A stretch of DNA of 64,000 bases from Pelagibius sp. CAU 1746 (lineage in GTDB: Bacteria; Pseudomonadota; Alphaproteobacteria; Kiloniellales; Kiloniellaceae), in the NCBI RefSeq assembly GCF_039839785.1, contig NZ_JBDOQT010000001.1, positions 1,922,001-1,986,000 on the forward strand, written 5' to 3'. Shown one piece after another: positions 55,244 to 63,936 of the stretch. The notes under the pieces are model-generated. The model made no database searches, was not told where the DNA came from, and worked only from the letters and a program-made list of their open reading frames with translations. Positions within the stretch are counted from its first letter, which is position 1. Each line of letters begins with the position of its first letter. The position numbers and the translations under genes were made by a program.

Positions 55244-56344
55244 ATGCGATTCTGGCGCAGGCTCAAGACGGCGGCGACGATCCTGCTGCTGGCGCTGGGC
55301 GGTCAAACGCTGCCCGCCGCGGCGGCGGCGCCCGACTATGCGGCGCTCAACGCCGCGTTGGTCGACAGCTACGTCATCCCCCATTACGCGGCCTTCGCCG
55401 AGCGGACCGCGGTGCTGGAGGCTTCGCTGCGGGAGGCCTGCGCCGACGGCCGCCTGGAGGCACGCGAAAGCGCCGCCGCCTACAACGATGCCATGGATGC
55501 CTGGATGGCCGTGCAACACCTGCGCTTCGGGCCCGCCGTGCTGTTCCTGCGCTACGACCGCATCGAGTTCTGGCCGGACAAGCGCGGTACCCTGCGCCGT
55601 CACCTGGCGCGGATGCTCTCCCAGCGCGATACCAAGGCCTTGGAGCCGCGGGCCTTCGCCGAAGGCAGCGTCGCGGTACAAGGATTCCCGGCTCTGGAGC
55701 GGCTGCTGTTCGACGATGGCGATGCGGTCCGGGCATCGCCGCTCGCCTGCCCTCTGGCCTTGGCCATCGGCGGCAACCTGCGCGGCATCGCCGGCGCACT
55801 GCTGGCCGATTGGCGGGACGGCGGTTCTTCCTACGCGCAGGTCGTCAAGTCGGCGGCTGACGGCAATGAGCACTACTTCGATGCCAAGGAAGCTTCGCTC
55901 GAGTTCGCCAAGGCCCTGCGCGGCGCTCTTCTGCTGGTGGAGGACTACAAGCTCGGCCGGCCTCTGGGCGACGAGCCGGCGTCGGCCCGGCAGACGCGGG
56001 CCGAGTCCTGGCGCGCGTCGCGCTCCCTGCGCAATGTCCGCATCAATATCGAAGCCGCCCGGGCGCTCTATCGGGGCACCGGCGCCGTCAGTCTTTCCTC
56101 GCTGCTGCGCGAGCAGCCCGAGGGCGCGGGGCTTGACCGGGCGATCGGCGCCGCGTTCGAGCGCCTGTCGGCCGCGCTGGCGGCACAGCCGGAGTCTCTG
56201 GCCGTGGCCCTGCGGCAGCCGGATGGCTGGGAAAAGCTGGATGCCGTTCGCGCCGAAACCGGCCGGCTCATGGAACTGCTCAGCGGACCGCTTTCGGAGG
56301 TTCTCGATCTGCCAATCGGGTTCAACAGCTATGACGGCGATTGA
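55244..56344 (+). CDS. Second imelysin-family protein
   Basis: A 366-residue periplasmic protein with signal peptide (RLKTAATILLLALGGQTLPAAAA-A). The imelysin fold is recognised from AAYNDAMDAWMAVQHLRFGP and the equivalent of the family motif, QGFPALERLLF (about residue 147), where His is replaced by Pro, which is normal in the second imelysin of such clusters. ATG 55244 is preceded by GGGAG. It overlaps the DUF1513 gene by 14 bases. Confidence 0.87.
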   Translation: MRFWRRLKTAATILLLALGGQTLPAAAAAPDYAALNAALVDSYVIPHYAAFAERTAVLEASLREACADGRLEARESAAAYNDAMDAWMAVQHLRFGPAVLFLRYDRIEFWPDKRGTLRRHLARMLSQRDTKALEPRAFAEGSVAVQGFPALERLLFDDGDAVRASPLACPLALAIGGNLRGIAGALLADWRDGGSSYAQVVKSAADGNEHYFDAKEASLEFAKALRGALLLVEDYKLGRPLGDEPASARQTRAESWRASRSLRNVRINIEAARALYRGTGAVSLSSLLREQPEGAGLDRAIGAAFERLSAALAAQPESLAVALRQPDGWEKLDAVRAETGRLMELLSGPLSEVLDLPIGFNSYDGD

Positions 56345-57455
56345 GAGACGCCATTTTCTGGCCGCTGCCGCCGGGCTCCTGGCGGCCGGGGGCCTGCGCT
56401 GGACGGGGGCGGAAGCGGCGTCGTCCGCGCGCTATGTCGTCAGCGCCTGCGCCGCTGGAGATGGCGGGACACTGGCCCGCGTCGTCCGCGACGACGGTCA
56501 TGTGGTCGCCACTCTGCCGCTGCCCGGCCGCGGGCACGGCGCGGCGCGGCGTCCGGCAATGCGCGAGGTCGTCGTCTTCGCGCGCCGGCCGGGCCGCTTC
56601 GCGCTGGCCTTCGATCCCCTGTCGCCGGACCCCGCCCGCCGGATCGATGCGCCGCCGGGACATCACTTCTACGGCCACGGCGTCTTCAGCCCCGACGGCC
56701 GCTGGCTCTTCGCCTGCGAGAACGACTACGGCAAGGGGCGCGGCCGTATCGGCGTCTACGATGCCGATGCCGCCTATCGCCGCGAAAGCGAGCTGGAGGC
56801 CTATGCCATCGGGCCGCACGAGATGGTGCTGATGTCCGACGGCCGTACGCTCGCCGTGGCCAACGGCGGTATCCTGACCCATCCGGACAAGGGCCGGCGC
56901 AAGCTCAACATCGACAGCATGCAGCCCGCGCTGACCTACATCGACACGGCCTCCGGCGCGCTGCTGCACGATCATCGCCTGGCGCCGGACCTGCACCAGC
57001 TCTCGATCCGCCATCTGGCTGTCACCTCCGACGACGAGGTCGGCTTCGTCATGCAGTTCGAGGGACCGCGCAACCGCCTGGTGCCGCTGGTCGGCCTGCA
57101 CCGGGGCGAGGAGGAGATCTTCCTGCCGGAGGCGGACGAGACGGTCCTGCGGGCCATGCGCCAATATTGCGGCAGCGCGGCTGTGGACGTCTCCGGCCGG
57201 GTGCTGGCGGCCTCGGCGCCGCGCGGCGGCTGCGTCACCTTCTGGTCGATGGCCGGGTGCAGCTATCTCGGGGCTGTCGAGCTGAGCGACGGCTGCGGTG
57301 TCGCCGCTTCGGGCGGGCCAGGCGGATTTCTGCTGTCGAACGGCCACGGCAGGCTGCTGCGCTACAATGCGCTGAGCGGCGAGATGCGGCGCCTCGATGA
57401 CCCGGCGGCGATGCCGGTGCTTTGGGACAACCACTTGCTCGCCTTCGCGCTGTGA
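56331..57455 (+). CDS. DUF1513 periplasmic beta-propeller-like protein
   Basis: A 374-residue protein. ERRHFLAAAAGLLAAGGL at the N-terminus is a Tat-type signal (RRxFL). The mature part has repeated beta-propeller-like strands (FYGHGVFSPDGRWLFACEND; GRTLAVANGGILTHPDKGRRKLN). DUF1513 proteins are regularly the last gene in imelysin/di-haem oxidoreductase clusters, so a role in iron uptake at the cell envelope is likely but unproven. Its stop is part of a large hairpin. Confidence 0.85.
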   Translation: MTAIERRHFLAAAAGLLAAGGLRWTGAEAASSARYVVSACAAGDGGTLARVVRDDGHVVATLPLPGRGHGAARRPAMREVVVFARRPGRFALAFDPLSPDPARRIDAPPGHHFYGHGVFSPDGRWLFACENDYGKGRGRIGVYDADAAYRRESELEAYAIGPHEMVLMSDGRTLAVANGGILTHPDKGRRKLNIDSMQPALTYIDTASGALLHDHRLAPDLHQLSIRHLAVTSDDEVGFVMQFEGPRNRLVPLVGLHRGEEEIFLPEADETVLRAMRQYCGSAAVDVSGRVLAASAPRGGCVTFWSMAGCSYLGAVELSDGCGVAASGGPGGFLLSNGHGRLLRYNALSGEMRRLDDPAAMPVLWDNHLLAFAL

Positions 57456-57507
57456 AGGACCGGCTCTCGCGGGCCCGCAATGCGGGCTCAGGTCTCGGCC
57501 GGTCCTT
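57455..57507. terminator. Nested bidirectional hairpin between convergent genes
   Basis: Outer arms AAGGACCGGC (57455-57464) and GCCGGTCCTT (57498-57507) pair perfectly, and an inner stem GCCCGC/GCGGGC (57473-57487) with a 3-base loop lies inside. It covers the ends of both DUF1513 and the anti-sigma gene. T tracts are short. Confidence 0.6.
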
Positions 57508-58246
57508 TCAGGTTGAGACAGAGACCCGAGTAGAGCACGGGGCCCGTGGGCGCGGCGGGGGAGGCCCCGGCGTCCTCCAAGGTGACCGCCAGGGATTCCG
57601 ACGTCTTGATGGCGGTCCAGCCGTCGTCGTCCAGCGGCAGGCGTAGCACTTCGCCGCTGCTCACCTGCAGCAGCGGGCGGACGCTGCCGCTGTCGCGCTC
57701 CACCGCCCAAACCTGGAAGGTCTTGCCGGCGCTGGGCGAAAGCTCCCGCAGCGGTTCCACGACCACACGCCAGGGGCCCTTGAAGGCGGTCACCACCATG
57801 ACCGGCTGGCTTGCGTCGTCCTCCAGGACGGCGACGTAACTGGGGCTGGCTTGCCGCGGCGTATCCCGGGCGACCTGGTCTTCTTCCCAGGGCGCCACGG
57901 TCTCCAGGGCGGCATAGCCGGCGAGCAAGATCGCGAAGACGGCGGCCACGGCGCCGAAAGGGCGCCAGAAGGCAAGGCTGTTCCAGAAACCGCCGCGCCC
58001 CGGCGCGGACCTGCCGTCGGGACTCACGCGCTTGCGAATTGCTTGCCATACCCGCGCCGGCGGCTGCACGGCAGGGGTGGCGTCGCTCAGCGGCGTCAGG
58101 TGATCTTCCCAGGCCTCGACGCGGCGGCGCAGGTCAGGGCGCGAACGCATCAGCACCTCGAAGCGGCGCCGCGCGCGACCGTGCAGCGCGCCGGCCACGT
58201 AGGCGCTGGCCAGGGCTTCCTGCAGGTGGGGATCGTCGTATCTCAT
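57488..58246 (-). CDS. Anti-sigma factor (RskA-like)
   Basis: A 252-residue membrane protein. The N-terminal 60 residues form a zinc-less anti-sigma domain (LASAYVAGALHGRARRRFEVLM), one transmembrane helix follows (FGAVAAVFAILLAGYAAL, about residue 97), then a periplasmic RskA domain (GKTFQVWAVERDSGSVRPL; LAVTLEDAGAS). It holds the partner sigma factor inactive until an envelope signal acts. Overlaps the sigma gene by four bases. Confidence 0.87.
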   Translation of the reverse strand: MRYDDPHLQEALASAYVAGALHGRARRRFEVLMRSRPDLRRRVEAWEDHLTPLSDATPAVQPPARVWQAIRKRVSPDGRSAPGRGGFWNSLAFWRPFGAVAAVFAILLAGYAALETVAPWEEDQVARDTPRQASPSYVAVLEDDASQPVMVVTAFKGPWRVVVEPLRELSPSAGKTFQVWAVERDSGSVRPLLQVSSGEVLRLPLDDDGWTAIKTSESLAVTLEDAGASPAAPTGPVLYSGLCLNLKGPAET

Positions 58247-58860
58247 TGACCCACCCCCTTTTGCTCAAGGCATTCGCGCAGCTTCATCAGACCTCGGCGA
58301 ATCCATGTCTTGACGGTGCCGGCCGGCCGTTTCATGCGGCCCGCGATCTCGGTCGGTGTCAGGCCTTGGTGGTAGGACAGAAGAATGCAATCCCGCTGCT
58401 CTTCGCCCAACCGGCCCAGGCAGGCGAGAACCTTCTGCATCTCCTCGCTGGTCTCCGCGCTGGCCGCCGGGTTGTCGGCACTGGTGCGCCGGTCCTTCGC
58501 CGCGGTCCATTCCTCCTCGGCTACGCGATAGTCGGCCCGCCGCAGCAGGTCCAGGGACTGGTTTCGAACGATATTGATCATCCAAGTCATCGGCCGCCCT
58601 CGGCCGGGATCATAGCTGCCGGCGTGCCGCCATACCTTCACGAAGGCCTCCTGCAGGGCCTCTTCGGCCCAAGCCTCCCGCCGTAATATACGCAAGGCGA
58701 TGCCGAAGAGTTTCGCGGACGTCGCCTCATAGAGTTCGCCGAAGGCCGCCTGATCGCCAAGGCTGCAGCGCGACAGCAACCACGCCAGGCGTTCTGAGGA
58801 CTCCCGGCCCGGCATCTCGCGGGGCGCCGTGGGGTTCTTGGGTGCAATCGGATGGGTCAT
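58243..58860 (-). CDS. ECF sigma factor (RskA-partnered)
   Basis: A 205-residue sigma factor. Region 2 is AFGELYEATSAKLFGIALRI to RRPMTWMINIVRNQSLDLLRR (about residues 42-105), with the -10-melting Trp/Met segment; region 4 is GEEQRDCILLSYHQGLTPTEIAGRMKRPAGTVKTWIRRGLMKLRE (about 150-195; quoted only as endpoints). This is the SigK/ECF19-like kind. ATG 58860 is chosen; the frame runs open to 58941. Forms an operon with the anti-sigma gene. Often these pairs regulate envelope or oxidative stress, here unassigned. Confidence 0.88.
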   Translation of the reverse strand: MTHPIAPKNPTAPREMPGRESSERLAWLLSRCSLGDQAAFGELYEATSAKLFGIALRILRREAWAEEALQEAFVKVWRHAGSYDPGRGRPMTWMINIVRNQSLDLLRRADYRVAEEEWTAAKDRRTSADNPAASAETSEEMQKVLACLGRLGEEQRDCILLSYHQGLTPTEIAGRMKRPAGTVKTWIRRGLMKLRECLEQKGVGQ

Positions 58861-59359
58861 ACGCTCAGGTTCTTTCTCCAGCCGCTGGCGCCCGGCCAAT
58901 TTCGCAGACCGCTCCTCCCCGGGCAACGGCACCCAGGCCACAGGGGGGCGGAGCCGTTGGGAGCCCGAGGTATAGGGAAAAAGTCTCTTGCATCTGCCCA
59001 GGCTGGCCTTCCGGGGAGTTGGCGGATCGACTTATGGATGCGGCGACTCGGTCGGGAGTGTGCACCTTGGCGGCGAGTCCCGCCAACGGGGAATCCTCGG
59101 CGGCTCCGCCCTTGCCGTCACCCTCACAAGCTGCAAGGGCAATCCGGCATTTCGCTTCACTTGTCCGGTGTTTTGCCTGATTTTTGGGCTTGGAAAGGCG
59201 GCTAGTTGCGGTTTTTTGGGGGAGCAAAGCCGCCGAGCGGCTGGTCAGTCCGCGCAATCCGTTTATAGTGTTTGCGCTAAAAGAAGAGGCCTAAATTCTC
59301 ATTCCCGTTGTTGCGTCAGACGCGTTAAAGCATTTCCGCCAGCGTAGGTATTTGAGGGA
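58861..59359. other. Divergent intergenic region between ECF sigma and sensor kinase genes
   Basis: About 500 bases without a supported gene. Base composition becomes AT-richer toward the kinase end; a TATAGT hexamer at 59264-59269 may be a -10 box, but no good -35 is seen. Some open frames cross the region but have no binding sites and low-complexity translations. Confidence 0.35.
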
Positions 59360-60994
59360 ATGGTAAGCACGATAGAGCGCGAGCGAGAGCCTCGCTCACG
59401 TTTCGAGGCGACCCGCGAACTGCTGGCGCAGCGGCGGCGCAATCTTCTGCTGCCCGTTCTCTTGCTGGTTGCCATCTCGCTCGTGGTGGTGGCGGGGGTG
59501 CTGTACTGGAGCGCCGACTCGCTCAACGAGCGCGAAGTGCAATCGCAGCGCGCGCTCGTCAAGTCGATGGTCCAGATCAGGCGGGACAATCTGCGTCAGC
59601 TTGTGATCGATTATGCCTGGTGGGACGAGGCGATCGTGGATTCCGGCGTGATCCTCGACGAGCGTTGGGCGAAAACCGGCCTGTCGGAATATCTGCACAG
59701 TGTCTTCGGCATTACCGGAGGTTGGGTCGTCGGGACGGACGACCGCGTCAGGCTGGCGTTCGAGCACGGCAAGCGCGTCAGTGAATCGAAAGCGCCCTCG
59801 CTGCCGCAGGGCGCCGGCCTGCTGATCGAGTCCGCGCGCAGCGCGAATTCTATCGACAAGGTGCCGGCGGCGGGGCTCGTGATTTATGAGCAGGAGGTCT
59901 CGCTGATCGCCGCAAGCCTGGTAAGCCCCTTGGTAGACACGCCCGGCGCCGACGGGTTTGGCGACGTCATGATTTTCGTGAAGCCGCTTGACCTGACCTT
60001 CTTCAACCGCGCCGGCGTCGGCGGTCACATCGAGGATTTGCACTTCATTCGCGGCCCGGCGCCGAAAGGCTACTACGAGTGCCCGGTCTTGGGCCTTGAC
60101 GGCGAGGTCTTAGGGAACATCATCTGGCGCGACCATCAGCACGGCCATGGTATGCTCTGGAGTGTCGCTCCCTTTCTCCTGGTCTCGCTTCTGGCGGTCG
60201 GTTTCCTCCTCTTCCTTGCGGTCAAGCGCGTCGAAACGATGGTTTCGCGAGAAGGCCGCCTGTCGGTCTCGCTGTATCAGGAAAAGCAGCGGCGCTCGCA
60301 GAAATCCGATTTCGTGTCGATGTTTTCTCATGAGCTGCGAACCCCGCTCCAGGCGATCGGGACCTCGGCCGACATGCTGGACCGGTTCGGCGATCAGATG
60401 AGCGAGGGCGAACGGCGCGAGGAGACGCGGACCATCCGCCGTGCCGTCAGCACCCTGGCCTGCCTGGTGGACGACGTCCTGGTGATGGGGCGCAGCGATG
60501 CGGCGCGGGAACGGGCAGGGGAGCGCGGAACGGCGTTGGACCTGGCCCAATTCTGCCGGGCGATGTGGCGGGAGGTATCCCTGGCCCTGCGGTCCAAACA
60601 GGAACTGCAACTCGAAGACGGTATCGGCGCGCCGGTTGCCAAGGTGGACGAATTGGCCTTGCACACGGTGCTGTCGAACCTGCTGCAGAATGCCGTCAAG
60701 TACTCGAAGGGCGAGGGGCCGATCAAGGTCCGGCTGGCAAAAGAGGACGGCGAGTATGCGATTGCCGTCACCGACTTCGGCGCCGGCATCGCCGAAGGCC
60801 AGCAGGAACAGATTTTCAAGCCCTACTGGCGTGCCAAGGAAGTAGAGAACATTGACGGTACGGGCCTGGGGCTCGCGGTGGCGCGCTCGGCCGCGCGATC
60901 GCTGGGCGGCGACCTGCGCCTGAAATGTTCCGGAGGCAGTAGCGGCCCGGATTGCGGCACTTGCTTCGAAGTTCGCTGGCCCGTCTGCAACTGA
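59360..60994 (+). CDS. Sensor histidine kinase with CHASE4-like periplasmic domain
   Basis: A 544-residue membrane kinase. The first transmembrane helix is LLLPVLLLVAISLVVVAGVL (about residue 29); the periplasmic domain (about 52-265) begins VIDYAWWDEAIVD, the CHASE4 signature; the second helix is about 270-290. HisKA has FSHELRTPLQAIGTSAD (about 325), and the HATPase has NLLQNAVKYSKG, DFGAGI and GTGLGLAVARSAA. No response regulator is adjacent. A GAGGGA stretch is very close to the ATG, so the exact start is not certain. Confidence 0.9.
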   Translation: MVSTIEREREPRSRFEATRELLAQRRRNLLLPVLLLVAISLVVVAGVLYWSADSLNEREVQSQRALVKSMVQIRRDNLRQLVIDYAWWDEAIVDSGVILDERWAKTGLSEYLHSVFGITGGWVVGTDDRVRLAFEHGKRVSESKAPSLPQGAGLLIESARSANSIDKVPAAGLVIYEQEVSLIAASLVSPLVDTPGADGFGDVMIFVKPLDLTFFNRAGVGGHIEDLHFIRGPAPKGYYECPVLGLDGEVLGNIIWRDHQHGHGMLWSVAPFLLVSLLAVGFLLFLAVKRVETMVSREGRLSVSLYQEKQRRSQKSDFVSMFSHELRTPLQAIGTSADMLDRFGDQMSEGERREETRTIRRAVSTLACLVDDVLVMGRSDAARERAGERGTALDLAQFCRAMWREVSLALRSKQELQLEDGIGAPVAKVDELALHTVLSNLLQNAVKYSKGEGPIKVRLAKEDGEYAIAVTDFGAGIAEGQQEQIFKPYWRAKEVENIDGTGLGLAVARSAARSLGGDLRLKCSGGSSGPDCGTCFEVRWPVCN

Positions 60995-61328
60995 CGCTAC
61001 TCCAATCTCCCTTCAGGTAAAACCGAACGACCCGGAACTGTGCGCCGGCGTAACCGCGAGGCTAGGGTTTTAGCTCGCTTTAGGCGGGTATCGCGGTTTT
61101 CGCGCCGTTAAGGTTGTGATTCGTAAGTGAAATGCCGCAACAGTATAACTCGCGGCAATATTTGAATACCCGGCATGGTTAAATATCGACTCTCGTTAAG
61201 GAAGCAAAATCATCCTGTTGGGTTTATCGATTTACCAGTTTAGCGGGTATTTTTCCTTTGTGACTTCCTAGCTAATTCGCATAGATTGTGGACGGGGTCA
61301 TGGAATCATTGATTAGCATGGAGTTCGG
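60995..61328 (+). other. AT-rich intergenic region upstream of the XRE regulator
   Basis: 334 bases. From about 61100 it is strikingly AT-rich for this genome (for example GTTAAATATCG, AATATTTGAATA) and probably holds a regulated promoter. Several GTTAA elements occur but not at CtrA spacing. A GGAG site at 61320-61323 precedes ATG 61329. Confidence 0.4.
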
Positions 61329-61778
61329 ATGCTTGCTCAACAAACGATGGGGAAGGCCAGACAGGCCCATCCCGTAGATGTCCATGTCGGCGGCCGTGTG
61401 CGCCTCCGCCGTGTATTCTTGGGCTATTCTCAGGAGAAATTGGCTAACGCGCTGGGACTGACCTTCCAGCAGATTCAGAAATACGAGCGTGGGGCAAATC
61501 GTATCAGCGCGAGCAAACTCTACGAGCTCTCGCGGATTCTGAGTGTTCCCGTGACCTATTTCTTCGAGGGCGTGGAATCCGAAGGGGAGTCCGGTTCGGC
61601 GGCGGGCCAGGAGGCAGGTGTCACCGTGGCCAGCACGATCCATTCCTCCGACCCCGATTTCACGAATCAGCGTGAAACGCTGCAACTTATCAGTTCTTAT
61701 TATAGAATTCCCGACGCCAAGGTGCGCGCCGAGGTCTTGTCATTGCTGAAGACCTTGGGACGCACCACAGAGAGCTGA
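61329..61778 (+). CDS. XRE-family regulator (PraR-like)
   Basis: A 149-residue regulator. [45 protein letters not shown] (about residues 16-60, quoted in part as the opening [13 protein letters not shown]) is a complete HTH_3 domain in the form seen in rhizobial PraR. The C-terminal part ends with [26 protein letters not shown], another shared block. PraR represses quorum-sensing and surface genes in Rhizobium; its location just before a LuxR/LuxI pair fits such a role. Confidence 0.85.
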   Translation: MLAQQTMGKARQAHPVDVHVGGRVRLRRVFLGYSQEKLANALGLTFQQIQKYERGANRISASKLYELSRILSVPVTYFFEGVESEGESGSAAGQEAGVTVASTIHSSDPDFTNQRETLQLISSYYRIPDAKVRAEVLSLLKTLGRTTES

Positions 61779-61986
61779 TCGGGGCTTTTGAAGCGACGGA
61801 GGGGGTTACGACGGTCGTCAGCGAGGCAAGTCGGGTAGGGAGGGTGACACGGCTGCTTGCCAGCCGCGGCGCGCCGCTTTTCTTCCGTCTCGGACGTTCC
61901 GTATGCGGCTCCTCTCTTGAAGCACTGTCTCGCAGGGGGTGTTGGGGCCCCTGCGAGGCGGCTTCCCGGCGGCGGGGAGCGCGGGG

Positions 61987-62772
61987 ATGAAAGCGAGCCT
62001 GCCCGGCACCGGCGTCGAAGGATTTGTGGAGGCTCTCTCGGGGGCCCGCAACACGGCGGAAATCGGGGTCAGGCTGGACGTCGTCCTCAAGGACATGGGC
62101 TTCGAGCGCTTCGCCTATGTGCATGTCCGTCCCCCGCTGGGCAAGAAACTGCGCTCTTTCGTGCCGTCCGGCTCGCGCAGCGGCAATCAGGTTCACGAGT
62201 TCCTCTCCAGCCTGCCGGATAGCTGGGTCGACTATTATCTCGCTCAGGACTACGGAGACCTGGATCCGACTCTGCAGGCGGCTGTCGGTCGCGTGATGCC
62301 CTTTCAGTGGCGTGAGATCGGCTCGCGCAACGACCTGTCCAACGGTCAGCGCAAGGTTCTCGACGAGGCCCGCGACCACGGCATCAGGGACGGCGCCACC
62401 ATTCCCATCCACGGTCCCGACAGCGGCCTGTCGACCTTGAGCATCGTCGGCGGCGGCAGCGAGAGCGAATTCCAGGAGGCCTACCGGCGCAGCTATCGCG
62501 ACCTGGTCTGGCTGGCCATCAACACGCACCAGGCCTTCCTGAGCCTGGCCGAGAGCGCGCCCGACCAGGGGCGCGTGCGCCTGACCGACCGCGAACGCGA
62601 CTGCCTGGTGTGGACGGCACGGGGGAAGACGGCCTGGGAGGTCGGGCAGATCCTCTGCATTTCCGAGGAAACGGTGCTCTTCCACCTGAAGAACGCGACC
62701 CGAAAGCTCGGCGTGTTTTCCAAGCACCACGCCGTGGTCAAGGCCGTTATCCAGGGATATATCGTCCCCTAA
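61987..62772 (+). CDS. LuxR-family quorum-sensing regulator
   Basis: A 261-residue regulator. The N-terminal autoinducer domain keeps all key residues: in SWVDYYLAQDYGDLDP the Trp, Tyr, Asp and Pro fall at the spacing of TraR W57/Y61/D70/P71. The C-terminal GerE domain (about residues 195-260) is VRLTDRERDCLVWTARGKTAWEVGQIL, then ISEETVLFHLKNATRKLGV. It should bind an acyl-homoserine lactone and activate at the lux box found before luxI. Start 61987 is preferred over the in-frame ATG at 61939, which adds Gly/Pro-rich residues outside the fold; neither has a strong binding site. Confidence 0.9.
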   Translation: MKASLPGTGVEGFVEALSGARNTAEIGVRLDVVLKDMGFERFAYVHVRPPLGKKLRSFVPSGSRSGNQVHEFLSSLPDSWVDYYLAQDYGDLDPTLQAAVGRVMPFQWREIGSRNDLSNGQRKVLDEARDHGIRDGATIPIHGPDSGLSTLSIVGGGSESEFQEAYRRSYRDLVWLAINTHQAFLSLAESAPDQGRVRLTDRERDCLVWTARGKTAWEVGQILCISEETVLFHLKNATRKLGVFSKHHAVVKAVIQGYIVP

Positions 62773-62848
62773 ACAGCTGAAACATAACAATTTAACTGGT
62801 CCGTGGCCCTCCCGGCCGCGCGTTACCGGCTGTCGCCTGCTTCGCGCA

Positions 62849-62866
62849 CCCCCCAGTTCTGGGGGG
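62849..62866. promoter_or_regulatory. lux-box operator upstream of luxI
   Basis: CCCCCCAGTTCTGGGGGG has 8-base perfect inverted arms around TT. It keeps the CAG-TT-CTG core of las/lux boxes (consensus CTGCCAGTTCTGGCAG). Its end is 61 bases before the GTG start of the synthase. Confidence 0.85.
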
Positions 62867-62927
62867 CTGTCTCGGCACTTCCCGCGCGCTCCAATCCTCC
62901 CGTCAGATGATGGAGGAACGGGCCGCC

Positions 62928-63548
62928 GTGATCGATGTCGTAACACCGGATCTCTACCCAGCCTACGCCGAAGAGCTGCGGCTCATGTTCCAGCAGCGCT
63001 ATCGCGTCTTCAAACAGCGCCTGGGCTGGAACGTGCCGGCCAGTGGCGGCGAAGAGCGCGACCAGTTCGACGACTACTATCCCATCTACCTGCTGGCCTT
63101 TGACGAGGGGCGCCGCCTGGCGGGCAGTTGGCGCTTCCTGCCGACCACCGGACCCTACATGCTGCGCAATGTCTTTCCCCAACTTCTGTACGGCGCCAAG
63201 GCGCCCTACCATCCGCTGATCTGGGAGGGCAGCCGCTTCGCGGTAGAGGGCAGGGGCATGCGCCGGCGCACCAGCAGCCACCTGCTCTGCGCGGTGACGG
63301 AAACCTGCATCGCCCTCGGCATCCGCGAGCTCATCACCGTCTACGACGCCCGGATGGAGCGTCTGCTGCCGCGCCTCGGCTGTCCGCCGAAGTGGCAGTC
63401 CCGGGCGGCGCGCATCAATGGCGAACTGGCTTACACCGGCCGTTTCGACATGAACCATGCCACGCTGGCCAGCCTGAGATCTGTGGCCGGCATCCAGCAC
63501 TCCGTAGTTCGCAACGCGCCCTTCCATGATGAAGCCGCGGTTGCCTGA
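62928..63548 (+). CDS. Acyl-homoserine-lactone synthase (LuxI type)
   Basis: A 206-residue synthase. It holds the conserved residues: RYRVFKQRLGWNV (Arg, Phe, Trp), DQFDDYYPIYLLAF (Asp pair), GSWRFLPTTGPYMLRN (Arg) and WEGSRFAV (Glu and Arg). It makes an AHL signal from SAM and an acyl carrier. The start is GTG 62928, which has GGAGGAA at 62912-62918; ATG 62907 would place that site inside the gene, and most LuxI proteins begin at this point (VIDVVTPD). Transcribed under a lux box, so positive feedback by the LuxR protein is expected. Confidence 0.92.
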   Translation: MIDVVTPDLYPAYAEELRLMFQQRYRVFKQRLGWNVPASGGEERDQFDDYYPIYLLAFDEGRRLAGSWRFLPTTGPYMLRNVFPQLLYGAKAPYHPLIWEGSRFAVEGRGMRRRTSSHLLCAVTETCIALGIRELITVYDARMERLLPRLGCPPKWQSRAARINGELAYTGRFDMNHATLASLRSVAGIQHSVVRNAPFHDEAAVA

Positions 63549-63605
63549 CCGTGACCCCCATGGCTCTCCGGCAAAGAGCCGCTGATTGAGATGAAGGAGG
63601 ACAAG

Positions 63606-63866
63606 ATGTCTGAGAAAAATGGTCCGATCGAACTGAAACTCTTGGATCCGCTGCAGGATGCGGCGGCGATCAAGAGATGCCTCGAATACCTGCGTATCGA
63701 GGCCGGACGCACGGGATTGCATTTCGCGGCGCACCTGATCGGCGTTGCCGCGGAAGCGGTATCCGACTCCATCGCGCTGTCGGAAAAGTCTCTGGCCAAA
63801 GTCGACCGCGACGGCACGGCGCGGTTCTCTCCGGCCTCCATCAGCGAGATAACCCGGCGGCATTGA
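63606..63866 (+). CDS. Small protein encoded behind the AHL synthase
   Basis: An 86-residue soluble protein not recognised by family. It is largely helical: DAAAIKRCLEYLRIEAGRTG, then AHLIGVAAEAVSDSIALSEKSL, with a polar C-terminus. An AAGGAGG site is just upstream of ATG 63606 and it follows luxI by 57 bases, so it is probably made with the signal synthase. Small helical proteins behind luxI genes can tune signal production, but no function can be assigned here. Confidence 0.65.
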   Translation: MSEKNGPIELKLLDPLQDAAAIKRCLEYLRIEAGRTGLHFAAHLIGVAAEAVSDSIALSEKSLAKVDRDGTARFSPASISEITRRH

Positions 63867-63936
63867 GCGGTCGTTGAGGAACATGCCGCCCGCGGCGAGG
63901 TGACGCCGCGCGGCGGCGGGGAAGGGGAGAAGACCG

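Noticed and set aside
61140..61200. CtrA-type sites (TTAA-N7-TTAA) upstream of the PraR-like gene.
   Set aside because: GTTAA motifs occur, but their spacing (13 bases or more) does not match the CtrA box.
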